From Guillardia theta CCMP2712 (lineage: Eukaryota; Cryptophyceae; Pyrenomonadales; Geminigeraceae): a DNA stretch of 64,000 nt. Made by a program: the position numbers and the translations under genes. Shown piece by piece: positions 32,206 to 46,562 of the stretch; the first letter of the stretch is position 1; every line of letters starts with the position of its first letter. The notes under the pieces were generated by a model, which saw nothing but the letters and a program-made list of their open reading frames with translations, did no database searches and had not been told where the DNA came from. The stretch is from NCBI RefSeq assembly GCF_000315625.1, contig NW_005434646.1:270171-334170 (forward strand). Direction: 5' to 3'.

Positions 32206-33112
32206 TCAGCCTACGGGAATTTCAGAAAGGAGTCGCGGTATGCCGTGGTGAACCTTCTCATGTTTGAGAGCAGCCTTCTGTGCCATGATGGTTTGGAGGG
32301 GAACTTCCCTCAATTTGGGTTGGTTCTGCTCCTGTTGTTCGTGTATCATTCTCTCTAACAATCTCAGTGATTGAAGCACCTTATGCATGTCAAGTTCTGC
32401 TAACAGAACAAGATTTTCTCCACGAATGACGTACAATCCCATCTGCTCGCCAAGAATGAACAATTTGGAACTTCAAAAGGCAATGAATACCCTTTCATCT
32501 GCAAAAGAATTCCCCACGACGTGGCGTTCAAACTGTGCAGGACGGTTAGCATCGAAGTCCGGATGCCGCTGATATCATCTCACCGCATCCTCAAGCACGA
32601 CATTGCCGTACTGGTCGAACGATCTCATGAAGCCGACAAAATGGCGTCCATCACGAAGGGTGACTAGGACCTGTCGTACTGATATTCAGCGCCTCGCTTC
32701 CTTCCTCGTCCTCATACCCTCTTGTCGAGATCCTCGACGAGGCTTGCCACTCCAGGCAAGAAATCGAAGAGTCCTCCTCCCGACCCCCTGTCCATCCCGT
32801 AGTCCCCTTGTGGGAAAAGATCATGGAGGGAAACAGAAGCGAGAAGCGAGAGGGAGATAGCAAGTGAGTGAGTGAGTGAGTGAGTGAGTGATAGAGTGAG
32901 TGAGTGAGTGTCTGAGTGCGTGAGTGAGTGAGTGAAGTAGGAAGGGCGGGTGAGAGAGTAAGCAGGTGAGGGAGAGAATAGCACGTTCGGAAAGAGCTGC
33001 GGGGTCTACCTTGTTGAAAATCGTTGGGAGCTGCGCCCGGGGAGTGTGACTCCATGGGGTACTGCTGGGAGGACCACTTTAGATCCACGGCATTGACAGA
33101 AAGCATGTACAA
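32206..33112 (-). CDS. LSM1: LSM1-like Sm protein (mRNA decapping activator)
   Basis: Component of the cytoplasmic LSM1-7 ring that binds deadenylated mRNA 3' ends and promotes decapping. Exons read in order: a Gln/Pro-rich N-terminus (PMESHSPGAAPNDFQQ), then GLFDFLPGVASLVEDLDKR, then VLVTLRDGRHFVGFMRSFDQ and YGNVVLEDAV (Sm1). These are followed by FERHVVGNSFADER, LGEQMGLYVIRGENLVLLAE (Sm2, with the RGEN motif) and a C-terminal helix rich in Gln. The FLPGxASLxEDxDK start is specific to LSM1 rather than LSM8. The first good intron phases exactly (FQQ|GDYGMD), and a short intron joins DKR to VLV. The 5' start is uncertain: pieces QMNSGMQPGYPMG and MNPHQLHPNYANMHGAPGS near 33350-33150 may be additional N-terminal exons. 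An intron near 32870-32940 is a GTGA repeat. Confidence 0.88.
32865..32940 (+). repeat. (GTGA)n tetranucleotide repeat in LSM1 intron
   Basis: Around 17 imperfect gagt/gtga units on the plus strand, inside an intron of the LSM1-like gene. Confidence 0.9.
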
Positions 33113-33400
33113 CCTGCTGTCTTAGGGGATACTGCGGAGCATTTCGAGGATCTGCTGTAAACGCATCAATGGGCTTGCATCGACATGCGCAGTCTCTTCG
33201 AACCAGGAGCCCCGTGCATGTTTGCGTAGTTGGGATGCAGCTGGTGGGGATTCATGCCTGCGCTTCAACGTCAACAACAGCCTTCCTGCGCGTCACAGCA
33301 GACCTCCCATGGGATATCCAGGCTGCATCCCAGAGTTCATCTGCTGCAAGACTTGAGATCTCAGGTTCACAAGGGGGTTCACTCGCTACCTGATTGTTCA

Positions 33401-34003
33401 TGTTGCACTCACGGATTCTTGGATGTGTTGAGATGCAGTTTCCTTCAACTGACACAATGATCAGCCTGACAAGTGATTTCTTTGTGATTTGAGTGTTTCA
33501 CACCTCCGACCCGGTTCAACGCTCTCCAGGGACGATGGTTTAAGAGGCGAAACTCAACACGGCATGGACCAGCCTGTCGGCAGCGAAATCAGTTTCTCGT
33601 CTTGTTGCTTCAACGCATGGTCTTAAAGCCATCATGTCACTTGATCAAGAACATTACGTAGAGCGCGCTGAAGCTCTGCTATCTGCTTCTCACCGCTGCA
33701 ATCCTCTCTGCAGCATTCTAAGAATATCGTTCCTCTCAAAGTGTTGAAGCCATGCAGCGAACATGCTTACAGCTCTTGTATGCCCCTCAACAGCAGCTGC
33801 CTCTGCTTGTCTCCCATCCCTCACCCTCTTCCTCCTCCCTGCCCTCCCGCCTCGCCCCCCTCCCTGCCATGGCATGCAGTTCATGACTACCCCTACCCTC
33901 TCTTTCAAGAATTTTATGTACCCTGTTCACCATGACTACCCAACCCCTGCCATTGCTGGGAAATTGATGGGGTAGTCTGATAGCCTTTGTCCGTCTCTTG
34001 GGC
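33401..34003. other. Intergenic, no gene recognised
   Basis: No family match. Includes a CT-rich tract (33800-33870). The last 100 bp lead to the start of the small plus-strand gene. Upstream exons of LSM1 may lie at its left edge. Confidence 0.4.
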
Positions 34004-34894
34004 ATGGTCGGGTTGCGAGCAGTTGCGGCGATCATGGTGAGTAGAGGAAGCAGAGCGAAGAGAACGCGAGATGAAGGAGAGGAGCTATGAGGATGAGATG
34101 CGACAAGATGTCAAGAGACGATAATGTGGAGATGATGCGAAGATGTAGGACATGAGTGATGGCGATCGATGGCGATAAGTAAACAATGGGACGAGAATGG
34201 AAGTGATAAGATGAGTTAATATGATATGATATGATATGATATGATATGATATGATATGATATGATGTGATGTGATGTGATGTGATATGATATCAGATCAG
34301 ATGAGTTCAAGGAGCAGACACATTGTGTTGGCGCTCTTGTACTCACCAAGTACAACGTGATCAAACTCAGTGCATGCGAGATGGATGAATTGTGAATTTC
34401 GATCGACGATGAACGAACTTTTCGCAGCTGCTAGCTGTCATCGGAATGGTGGCAGCAGCTCTGAGCCGGTCGTTCCACCCCGCGGCGCTCGACTTCGATC
34501 CTGTCAACAGGTTCGTCTCAGCACTGTCGAGATCTTGTTTTAACGGTCAGCATCAGGGGAGTGTACGGGCCATGGCGTCCGATGATTAGGAGGGATCCGT
34601 CCCAGGGATTCATCCGACATCACGTAAGAGGAGCTCCCTCCTCTTTTCCCTCCCTCTCCTCCCCTCCGGTCCCTCCGGTCCCTCTCTTTCCCTCCTGTCT
34701 CTGCCTAACTGCCTGCCTCCTCTGCCCCCCCCCCCCCCCTTCCCTCTTCTTTTCTTCACTTTTCGATTCCTGGTCCCTCTCGTGTCAGCTTGCTGACTCT
34801 TATGACGCAGGTTCTTGGTAGCCAGATGTCAGAGCAGGGACAGGCCATGGCGAAGAAGTCCCTGACTGCGGCTTATGGCCATCAAAAGTTTTGA
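34004..34894 (+). CDS. Small membrane-associated protein of unknown function
   Basis: Four exons phase perfectly. Exon 1 (34004-34036) reads MVGLRAVAAIM with a gtgagt donor. Exon 2 (34428-34510) reads LLAVIGMVAAALSRSFHPAA and DFDPVN. Exon 3 (about 34557-34623) reads GVYGPWRPMIRRDPSQGF and IRHH with a gtaaga donor. Exon 4 (34811-34894) reads VLGSQMSEQGQAMAKKSLTA ending AYGHQKF. The product is about 83 residues with one N-terminal hydrophobic segment, then a basic, soluble tail. Size and layout resemble small mitochondrial inner-membrane subunits, but I recognise no family. The first intron holds the ATGAT repeat. Confidence 0.6.
34213..34292 (+). repeat. (ATGAT)n microsatellite
   Basis: About 16 ATGAT pentamers, the last few changed to GTGAT. 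Lies in intron 1 of the small membrane protein gene. Confidence 0.95.
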
Positions 34895-35044
34895 GATGCA
34901 CTAAAGGGCCTAGCTCTACTGCCTCAGTCTTAACAAACCCCTTGAAGCTCTTCCTGCCCTTTCGTCTTTCTTTCCTCCCCGCTTCCCGCTCCCCGCTCCC
35001 CGCTCCCCGCTCCCTGCCCCTTCCAGCGTCCCGAGCCTCCTGCA

Positions 35045-35545
35045 TCATAGCTCCTTGTTCTTGAGGTGATCCCGCAAGAAGCTCAAGTACTCCTGCAACG
35101 GCCCTGTCAAACCCCGCAGACTTGCGCCGAACGACACCCCCACCTGCCGATCCAGCTGGACAGCGACTCGGATCTTCACGTTCTCCTGCTCTAGAAGTCA
35201 GCACTGCATCTGTCATCGGTCACAAAACAACATCGGAAGGAAAGGCCTTCTCTACTCTCCCTGTGTTGCAGTCAACACACACCCAAACCTGCCAGGAGCG
35301 TGAGGGATGCGGAGGAGGGAGGGAGGATGAAGGGGAGGGAGGAGGGAGGGAGGATGAAGGGGAGGGAGGAGGGAGGGAGGATGAAGGGGAGGGAGGTGGG
35401 AGCGGGGGGAGGAGGGTAGGGCAGTTCTTGGGAGAGCGAGAGAGGGAGAGGAGGAGAGGAGGAGAGGAGGAATGACCTCCTCAAACTTGAAGCACTCAGG
35501 GCGAATCAGGTAGAAACAAGCGACCGAAGAGTAAGTTGCTGACAT
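35045..35545 (-). CDS. Small protein of unknown function
   Basis: The ATG at 35545 gives MSATYSSVACFYLIRPECFK. An intron filled by a 27-bp GA-rich repeat is removed in phase 0 after FEE. It joins VWVCVDCNTGRVEKAFPSD, then a 46-bp intron joins NVKIRVAVQLDRQVGVSFGA and LTGPLQEYLSFLRDHLKNKE to a stop at 35045-35047. The result is about 88 residues of alternating beta and helical propensity. Three consistent phases and typical splice signals support it. I recognise no family. Confidence 0.5.
35310..35400 (+). repeat. 27-bp GA-rich tandem repeat, three copies
   Basis: Three copies of a unit starting gatgaaggggagggagg at a 27-bp period, inside an intron of the small minus-strand gene. Confidence 0.85.
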
Positions 35546-35755
35546 GTCGAAACTGATCTGTTTTTGAGGATGAGATCAGGAGATTGCAGAAGTTAGTGAG
35601 AGGAGCAGAGGAGAGGAAAAGACTGGACAGGGTGAAGGAGTGGAGAAAAGAAGAAAAGAGATGAAGAGAGGAGATGGGATGATGGTCTGAAGCAAATCAG
35701 ACTTACCAGGAGTGTCTGTAAGATAAGAGATGCATCCAGAATCTGAACGAGAAGA

Positions 35756-38047
<2,292 letters not shown>

Positions 38048-38794
38048 TATTTGACCCTCTTGGGTGTAGAGGGCACGAGCGCTGCCATGGACGAAAGTCA
38101 GTCAAGGGAGGAGAAGAGAGAGAAGGGAGGGGGGGAAGGGAGTGTCATGGTAGAGTTGAGAGGAGAAGATCATGAGGGGAGATAATCTCTTTGTTTTCCT
38201 TCTTCCGTCTCCTCTCCATTTCTTCACCCTCTCTGGGCTGCTCCTTCTCCTGCACGCGCTCTGCTTCCGTCCGGCATTTCCTGCTCCAAGAACTCCTCCT
38301 CCTCCCTTCTTCATTCTTCTTCCAACACACCCTCCTCTTGCTTCTCCTCCTCCTCCTCNNNNNNNNNNNNNNNNNNNNNNNNNNNNNNNNNNNNNNNNNN
38401 NNNNNNNNNNNNNNNNNNNNNNNNNNNNNNNNNNNNNNNNNNNNNNNNNNNNNNNNNNTCCTCATCCTCCTCTTCCTCCTCCTCCTCCTCCTCCTCCTTG
38501 CTTCGTCCTCTACCTCCTCCTCCTCCTCCTCTTCTTCATCGTCCTCCTCTTCGCTTCGCCTCTACCTCCTCCTCCTCCTCCTCCTCCTCCTCCTCCTCCT
38601 GCTTCGCCTCTTCGCCTCTTCGCCTCCTCCTCCTCCGCACCTCGATCTGGTACTCGGCCGAGAATCCGGGAGGTGATTAGACTGGAGGTGGAAAAGAACT
38701 CCTTCCCTTCCCGTCGACGCTGGACGATCTTCCCACCGAACTTGAGAGATAACTGGAAAATATCCTCACCAATTTGAAGTTTCGAGCGACAAAT
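38048..38794. other. Intergenic CTC-rich DNA with assembly gap
   Basis: Dominated by (CTC)n on the plus strand from about 38300 to 38640 around the N run. No gene is supported. The left part should hold the promoter of the nucleoside hydrolase gene and the right part the 3' end of the HEAT gene. Confidence 0.6.
38359..38458. other. Assembly gap (100 N)
   Basis: Exactly 100 unknown bases flanked on both sides by CTC repeats. A round 100 usually means a gap of unknown size, so the true repeat length here is not known. Confidence 0.98.
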
Positions 38795-41700
38795 TCACCT
38801 CCCGCTGTTCGAGGATGATTCATCAGCCCTGTTCTCAGTGCTGCCGTTTTTTCCCTTCATGCAGCAATCATGGAGGGGAGAGGAGGGGAGGGGAGAGGAG
38901 AGGAGAGGAGAGGAGGAAATAGGAAAGGGATAGAAGAAGAACAGGAGAGGGGGAGGAGCTGGGGAAAGAGGAAGGAAAGGAAGGAGGGAGGAGGGAGGAG
39001 GGAGAAGGGAGAAGGAGGGAGGAGAGGGGAATGAAGTCAAACACCTTTGAGGAGCTGTCCATGTCTTGATAGTGTACTGCGATGAGGTGTCCTTGAAGCT
39101 CGCCGTGTGGAAGAAGAGGGGGTTGGCGTAGTGAGTCTCTGACTGCCCCACAGAGCATCTCTCGAGCGCCCCGAGCACCTTGGCCGCATCCTCTTGGTTC
39201 CCCGCTACCATGCAGAGCAGCTTCGAGGAGAGCTGCTGGTTGTCTCCGTCAACGACCCTGTCGATCACTTCGAGGACCTTGTCCCGTATCATCTCCTCCG
39301 GGTCGTCGAGCATTTCCAGCAGCATGTCGACCACCGCAGCATCGTTGCGCAGGGAGACGCGGGAGAGAGCATCCACCGATGCCAGCCTGACGCTGACGGC
39401 AGCGTCTCGGCACCCTGACAGCAGCGCCCCGATTGATCGCGAGCTCCCCCGGTCGGCAAGGAGGGAGAGGGAGCGAGCAGCGGCGCATCTAACGCCCTCG
39501 TCGCGATCGTTGAGCGAGTGCTGTAGGATGGAGCAAGTGACGTTGTCGTCGCGGTCGGAAAACTCCGTCAGCGCGTGCAGGGCGGCGATGCGAACCTGGG
39601 GAAGCACAAGGATGAAAGTCAGACGAGATAGAAGGGAGGAAGGAATGAAGGGTAAGACACGGATAGGAGGAGGAGGAGGAGGAGGAGGAGGAGGATTGAT
39701 AGTAGGGAGAGGATGGAGGGCCAGGGAAGGAGAGGAGGAAGAGGAGGAGAATCAGAGGAAGCATACCTCTGTAGACTCATGGTGGCATCCTTCCTCTATC
39801 ATCTTCAGCCTCTTCCCATCCCCCTTCCCCAGCAATCTCTTCAGCAGACTCATCGCTATCTCCCTCACCGCAAAGTCCTGATCCGACAGCAGACCAACCA
39901 GCTGCTCCACCGCAAAGTCGTCCTGCCCCGAGCAGTTCGCCAGCAAGACATCTGCTGCTACCTGCCTCGCCCGAGCGTTCCTTGCTATCACCTCGCACAT
40001 GGCTGCTGTCAAGTCCCTGTTCCCCCTTGACACGCAAGCTGTCACTGACCCTCCTCCCACCAGCTCCACCCCGAGCCTCTGGACTTCTGGCTCCATGTGC
40101 TCTACACAGTCAACGATCGCGTCCAGAAGCAGCGGGTCGTCCTGATCACACAGTCGTTCCACCAGAGTCTGAGCTGCCAGCCACCTGATGTCTCGGTTGT
40201 ACTCCTCCAGCCTCCTGATCAGTCCCTCCACCACCAGCGAGTGCCGCACGAAGTTGCCGAAGGAACGAGCTCGGGCCGCGTGCCGCCTCTGCTGCTCCTG
40301 CGCCCCATCTCCTCCTGCTTCCTCCTCCCTCTCCAGCCTCTCTGCCTCTTCCCTCACTTCCTTCGAGCTCATCGCCACCCTGGCCAGCACCTGGATGGCC
40401 TGCAGCCGGACCTCTGCTGCCGTTACTCCTCTCCTCGCCCGGCAGCTGGCAGCAGGAAGTCTGTCCAACGCGTTCAGCTGGGCTCGCAGGCTCACCGGCC
40501 CTCGAGACTGCATCCAATCCTCCCCCAACCCCAAGTGCGGCTGGGATGCGTCCCGAGCATGCGACGTGTGCTCTCTGAGCAGCCTTTCCCAGCTGACCTC
40601 CAGCAGGGAGAGCATCCTCCTCGTCACCTCCTCGTCCCCTTTCCGAGCCACTTGAGCCAGGAGCTCCAGAGCAGAAAGGATCACGTCCCTCTCTTCCGTG
40701 ACCCAGTTGGAGTTGCAGCTGGGGTTACCGCCATGTCCTGTTCCTGATCCTCGTCCCTCATCTCCTCCTCTCTCCCCACGTGGCTTCCAGTCGACGTAAG
40801 CGAGCGCATGTGAGATGATCTGATGGTAGAGCCTGTTGTCTTCGTCTTTGCTCTCCTGCAGGAGCTGTGCAACGGTCTTGACGGTGCAGCCTCTGTGATG
40901 CGATGAGGTAAGGAGGGGAGGAGACGAGGAGGAGGGGGAGGGAGAAAGTGAGGAAGGAGGGGAGGGGGAGGGGGAGGGAGAGAGTAGAATGAAACGATCA
41001 GAAGGGATGATAGGAGGAGGAGGGAGATGGGAAGGATATTCTCAGATTACCTGACCGTCGCGTCTGGATCTGTCAGCATGTCGCACAAGAGCCGAAACGC
41101 GCGAGCAACGTCGTGATATGCGATCGAAGACACCATCTTCATCGCTTTCATCTTCACATGTACCGATTGATCGCTCAGCAGCCCTGCGATCTTGTCCATC
41201 ACCGTAGCATCCTCCCCCTTGCACACCGACGGCAGCGTCTGCATGGCGGCTTGCCGGATTTGGCCGTCACGGTCGTCCAGGCCGTTGACAACGGACCGAA
41301 CTACCTCCTCGTCCCCTCTACCCTCCCCCTTGTTCCATTCGCTCTCCTCCACCATGACCTCAAGGTTACCGAAGAAGTCCACCCGACAGGGCACCGGCCT
41401 CCTGCCGACTTCCGCCAGGCTCTCTACAGCCACCTTCCTCCTGTCGGGGTTCGGGTTCGAGCACTGGAGGAGGTGCTGGGAAACTCGAGCTCTCCTCCTC
41501 TCGCACTCCCTCCTGACTTTGAGCAGGCGAAGGTCGAACTTGTTGAGGATCAAAGATTTCGGCTTCTGCCTTCCCGTGCTCTCGTCGAGTCCATCCTCCC
41601 CCGCCTCCTTCAGGCGGCTCTTCGCCTCCTCCATCCTCTCCCTAGCTCGCACGAAATTCTCCTCTCCCCACGGCATCCCGAGCCGAGCAGCCTCCTGGAC

Positions 41701-42287
41701 CTCTCGCTCGGCCTCCTCCAGCCTTGCGTGCCATTCCTTCAACTTCTCGTTCTTGACCACCAGAGCCGCCAGAGTCTCCCGCACTTGCTGTACACTTGAC
41801 AGCTTGTCCTTGGCTCCTGCCTGCTGGTACGTGCTCTCTGCCGCATCGAGAGACTTCCCACCCTCTTCCAGTCTCTGCATGATCCTCTCATGCAGCGGCA
41901 GCGTCCACTGTCCCGGCAGGTAGGGGACAGTGTCCATCATCCGCATCTCCATGCACTCCTGCACCATCGCGTTCGCCCTGGCAAGCTCCTCATCTCCCTT
42001 GCTGCGTAGTTCAACCCGGCGCATGTGCAGATCGGCGAAGTTCTGTTCATCCTTGTTTTTTGCCTCCTCCCTCTCCAGCTTCCTGCCTATCCTCGCTCCC
42101 ACATCAACATACCTTACTCGCTCCTTGGAGCTCATCCCCCCAAGCTCACACCCGACCCTGCTCCCCTTTCTCAGCGATCAACCACTGGTACAGTTCTCCT
42201 CTTGTCTCCCTCCTCCTCCTCCTCCTCCTCCTGCTTCTGGTGCGCCTCTTGCTGTGCCTCCTGCTGCTGCTGCTGCTGCTCCTCCTC

Positions 42288-42322
<35 letters not shown>

Positions 42323-42450
42323 CTACCCCCTCCCGCATCGCCAACAATTCTGAACGTCATCCCAGCATTGCTTGCAGGATCCAAGGGCACCAGGAAGATG
42401 GATGACCAGAAGTACCGAACTTGTAGCTTTGATCGACTTTCATTCAACAT
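38795..42450 (-). CDS. HEAT-repeat protein with coiled-coil N-terminus
   Basis: The N-terminal frame MLNESRSKLQVRYFWSSIF then a GGRAAAA-type Ala/Gly run (from CAG/CTG repeats) opens at 42450. The next exon reads SSKERVRYVDVGARIGRKLE and a long charged coiled coil. From about 41400 onward the protein is a HEAT solenoid. Examples are DDRDGQIRQAAMQTLPSVC, DRDEGVRCAAARSLSLLADR and LDDPEEMIRDKVLEVIDRVV. Two large exons (42135-41047; 40684-39752) and a third (39607-38800) are separated by GA-rich introns. HEAT arrays are scaffolds for protein binding. No specific orthologue is recognised. Whether the Ala/Gly run is translated or lies in an intron is unclear because a donor (ggtaggg) occurs in it. 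Confidence 0.7.
42215..42325 (+). repeat. CTC/CTG trinucleotide repeat
   Basis: Mixed (CTC)n and (CTG)n runs on the plus strand. Read on the minus strand they can encode poly-Gly and poly-Ala near the start of the HEAT protein. Confidence 0.9.
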
Positions 42451-42477
42451 AGAAATCTTCTCACCTTCTCTCGTTCT

Positions 42478-45400
42478 TCACCATTCCTTGTCGACGAAGA
42501 GAGGAGGAACATAATTAGACGAGTGTATGTGCGTTTGCGATGGGAGAATGGGGAATTGAAGGAAGAGCTTGAAAGGAAAGTTGTATTTGACTGATTTCGC
42601 ATCTATGATCATACGTTGCGGATTTGAGGGCATTAGTTCGCGTTGTTGGACCTCGATCTCCGTTTCTGCGGCAGCTGAGGTCGAATCCTTGAGTTGACGC
42701 CTCAAACGGAGGGAACAGGCTCACCTGATCCTCAAGGTAGTTCACGAGCTCCTCGGAGCAGCTCGGATTTGACCTGGCCACGTCTGCCGCCGTCTGCAAT
42801 GTGCCAGCCCATTACCCATCCCTCAGGCAAGGAAGGAATCTTTACCTGATTCTTTGCATTCTTTGCTTCAGGGTCTTGGAAGCGAAGTCCTCTCTTGATC
42901 ACAGCCTGACTTGCGGGTCATGTTGTGAGACTGGCCTTGTTAGGTTCACCTTGCACAACTTGATTGAGCCGCATTCAGCTGCTATGTGCAGCGCTGTCCA
43001 CTTTCCTCCTCGCCCTTCCGCAGCCTGCAAGGAGGAGGATGAGATGGTTGATGGATGGGAAGAGTTCGACACCTTAGCAACTAGATTTAAGTCGAGCCCG
43101 TTGTCGGTCAGTTGATCGATCATGTTGAGGTTCTGTATTCATTTGCATTAGTCAGCTGGCAGGTTCCACTTGGTTGTCTTGGAACCTTGCGGCGAAGAGC
43201 ACATTCAAAGCATGACATTCCTGTTAGAATGTAAGATGTCAAAATCGTTGGTTGTCTTCATGACTCTTCTTCCCACCTGATCCCGAAGCTGCATTGACGT
43301 TTGCTTTATGTTCTATCAACAGGTTGACAAGCTGAAAACAAAAACTCACAAAAACAGATGTTTGCATACAGAGCATTATGGAGTCTTTCTTTGTTCTCTC
43401 ATCCACTGACCTCTGGTGTTCCATGCAAACAAGCTTCATGCAGTGCTGTCTTGCCTTCACTGCAAACTTCGCGAACCTTGGAATCGTTCAATCATTTCAG
43501 GAAAGAGCTCAAGGAGGCAAAACCTGCGCCTTTGCACGCAACAGACTTTTAGCACTGCTGATGTCCCCGGATCGCGCGGCGATATGCAAGGGATTCTCTC
43601 CTTGTACCCCCTGGTCAGCGCACAAATGAAGAATCGCAGGGTTGGTTCTTGTACCTTTTGAGTTGACCGCTCGAATATTGGCTCCATTCTTAACCAGAAG
43701 TTTCAGAGCATCGCTGCTACTGCTCGACGCGGCTGCATGGAGAGCAGAATCTCCTTTCTGATTGCACGTGTTGACATTTGCACCATTTTTCAGAAGGAAT
43801 TCGATAGCCTGACAAGAATGTCATGTCGGCATATCACAGGGGGTTGGCGCAAGAATCTTAGGTAAAGGATGAACAAGACAACAAAGGATCGCTCCAACTT
43901 CGATGACAGTTTTGATATCTATCAAATCATTTTGATATGCATACCTCAGGGGTTCCATGTGTGCAAGCATCCATCAGCATCTGATCGGCCATCGTCTGCT
44001 TCTTTTGCTTCACTTCCGTCACTCGTGCGTTCACCGATTCCACGAGTTGAAGCAGCGCGTCAGATCGAACGATGGGGATCCCCAGCTCCTTTGCCGCTTT
44101 CTCAGCATCAGGAAGGACTGGCGCCTCATATGCAAGGATGCAAGCATAGGCCTCATTGAAAGAGGAGAACGGGTTCCCGGAGACCCAACGGCCAAGTTTC
44201 GCATACTCCTTGTCGCAAGCCTTTGCATTCTCCTTCTCTCTCTCGAGGATAATGCTGGTCTTCTTCACGTTGTACTTGCTCACCGGCCCGATGCCGACGC
44301 CGGAAACAGGGATGGGATGGTTGTTAGCTCCGTCAAGGAAGTCGAAGAGGGCCTCTAGTGAGCCAAATGACATGGCCTGAATATGAACTCCGTCGCCACC
44401 CCTCCTGAACTTTGAGATGAAGGGGTCGAGGTCTTTCATCACTTTCTCCTTCAGAGCTGTTTCCTCACGCTCATCATTGATAATGTAGAGTCTCGACCCC
44501 GCAGCTGCCCTCTCTATGCCATTGGCGCAGATCTTGACGCTGATCGTACCCTTTACCTCCGCATTCTGAGCGTAATTCAACTTGCTCCTGGAATCCCGAG
44601 GGGCTATGGTTGTGAGGAGAGACCGTACATGAGTGATGATTGGACCGTCCAGACCCCCGACTAAAATCTTCTGCTTCTCCTTCAACCTGCCGTTCACAAC
44701 AATGGCATCCAAAACCGTCCTTGAGCCATCGATCGTCCTGACATCGAGGACCTTGCACTCAACTTCATCCTGATACTTGATTTTGTTGATCAGCATCTTT
44801 TCACTGAGTGAAAAAAGGAGGTAGAGCAGGTCGACGATGCCATCCCCACTCAATCCTGATGTCGGCACAACATTCACAACAGTTCGATTGTTTCTGTTCT
44901 CGAAGAAAACGCTGGCATTCAGTCCCTGCTTTGGCGTCAGCAAATTGAACGAGAATCAAATCAATGGGAGTGGATCAGATTGGAATGTAATCATTCAGGT
45001 TGAATTCCATCACCTGCTCTTGCAGTTGTAAGATGGTAGACTCGAAAAGCTTCTGATATTCTATTTTGACCGCCTCCGACTGCATTTCAATGGTCTCCTT
45101 GACTGTCATGGATGGATGTGATTCCCAGCCGTACAGCCGATCGATCTTGTTGAGAGCAACGAGGAAAGGAATCCTGTGCTTCCGCAGCAACTTTATACTT
45201 TCAATGGTCTCACTCTCCAACCCGTGCATGATGTCAACTACAACCACCTGCGAGCTAGAGTGAATACAGTATGTTCGGAGCACTCATGAATCTAGTTGGC
45301 ACAACAAGGGAAAACAGAAACAGCGGATGATGATGATGATGAGGTTTTTCACCGCCAGATCACAATATGATGCTCCTCTTGCTCGTAAATTGGAAAAATT

Positions 45401-46562
45401 TTTGTGACCCGGAGTATCTATGAGAAGCAGGCCAGGAATATTACAATCGACCTGCAAGATTGGAAGTCAGGGCATTGTATCTTTGTGCCGTATCTCTCAA
45501 TTGCACAGCAGTGTCATTGTGTGGGTTTACTTGCGTTTCTTTCCAAATCGTTTGAAGTCTTTCTTGCAATGTTCTTTTTGAAAGGAAGCCAGTACTTATC
45601 TGACAACCAACGTTATGATCAAGAATCAGAAAGTCAGGGTTCTAGACTGCACCTGTTGATGGTTTCCAGGCATTTCAAAATCTTGTTCATCTTCGCGACT
45701 AATCCTGTTGAACATCTTTGTTTTTCCTGCGACAAAGTTGTTAGAATTGGGATTTGCGATTGTTTTTGAGCAGCGACAGAAATCAAGGGCATCAGAGTTA
45801 AAAAGCTCGAAACAACAATTCAGCACTGAGCTTCAGATAAGTTGTTGCATGTTGAAAACATCATTCGCCCTTTCAGCACAGATGAAAAGTAATTCCAGCA
45901 TTAATTACCTGTATGAAGATGACCAAGAATACAGACGATGGGAGATCGGAGAGGCGTGTTGGCATTCGCCTGACCATTGTTCCCTGGGGCTGCATTTTCA
46001 TGCACTTGTTCACTTTCGCAAGAGTGATTTTGTTGGGGCCCTCCCTGAAACATGTAAGAGTCATGATAGGATGACTCAGCCATAGCTCTCTTACATCTTG
46101 GCTTGACTTTTCAATACGGTTGCAACTATCCTTGGCTGCAGGGACTGTTTTCAACCTTGCAGCTTCCTCTTCCTGCTTCTTTCTTTCCCTTTCTTCTTGC
46201 ATCGCACGATTTCTTTCCTTTCGTTGTTTCTCTTGTTGCAGGATTTCATTCTTCGAAAGCTTCTTGTGATGATTGGTGGACTCAATTTCCTGGCCACCCA
46301 ATCCCACCATGTCCTCTGCGCCGGGAGTCTCCACCGCACCGTTCCCCCCAACGGCCCCTTGCTTCGCCAGCATATTTCGGAATGCTTCATCTTTCTCTTG
46401 TCTTTGTCTTTGTCTCTGCTTCTTCTTTGCTTTTTGCTTCTGTGCCTCTCCGACAGGTTCAGCACCCTTAGCATCGTGTTCCTTCCCACCACAAGAATCG
46501 GACAAGTCGCCATCGGAAAGAGAGCCACAGGTAGCTCTAGATGAGTCTTCGCCCTTACTCAT
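42478..46562 (-). CDS. eIF5B-like GTPase fused to ankyrin repeats
   Basis: eIF5B joins ribosomal subunits at initiation. The ATG at 46562 opens a Lys/Glu-rich N-terminus with KEQKQ-type charge runs, as in eIF5B. The G domain follows. G1 reads [20 protein letters not shown] across an intron (eIF5B has GHVDTGKT). G3 reads [20 protein letters not shown] (eIF5B has GHESF). Then come [20 protein letters not shown] and G4 [12 protein letters not shown]. Switch I is degenerate: the usual GGITQQIGA is replaced by PGNHQQ. Domain II and III follow, including [20 protein letters not shown]. Domain IV is absent. Instead the exon ending DACTHGTPE (about 43930) runs straight into [20 protein letters not shown], an ankyrin unit that begins inside the last GTPase exon. 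Several more ankyrin units follow to about 42720, with a final tail to 42478. The fusion is supported by phase and repeat register. It is probably a diverged paralogue, not the main eIF5B. Confidence 0.8.

Noticed and set aside
38145-38777. Open frames running through the N gap
   Set aside because: The X residues come from unknown bases, and the flanks are CTC repeat.
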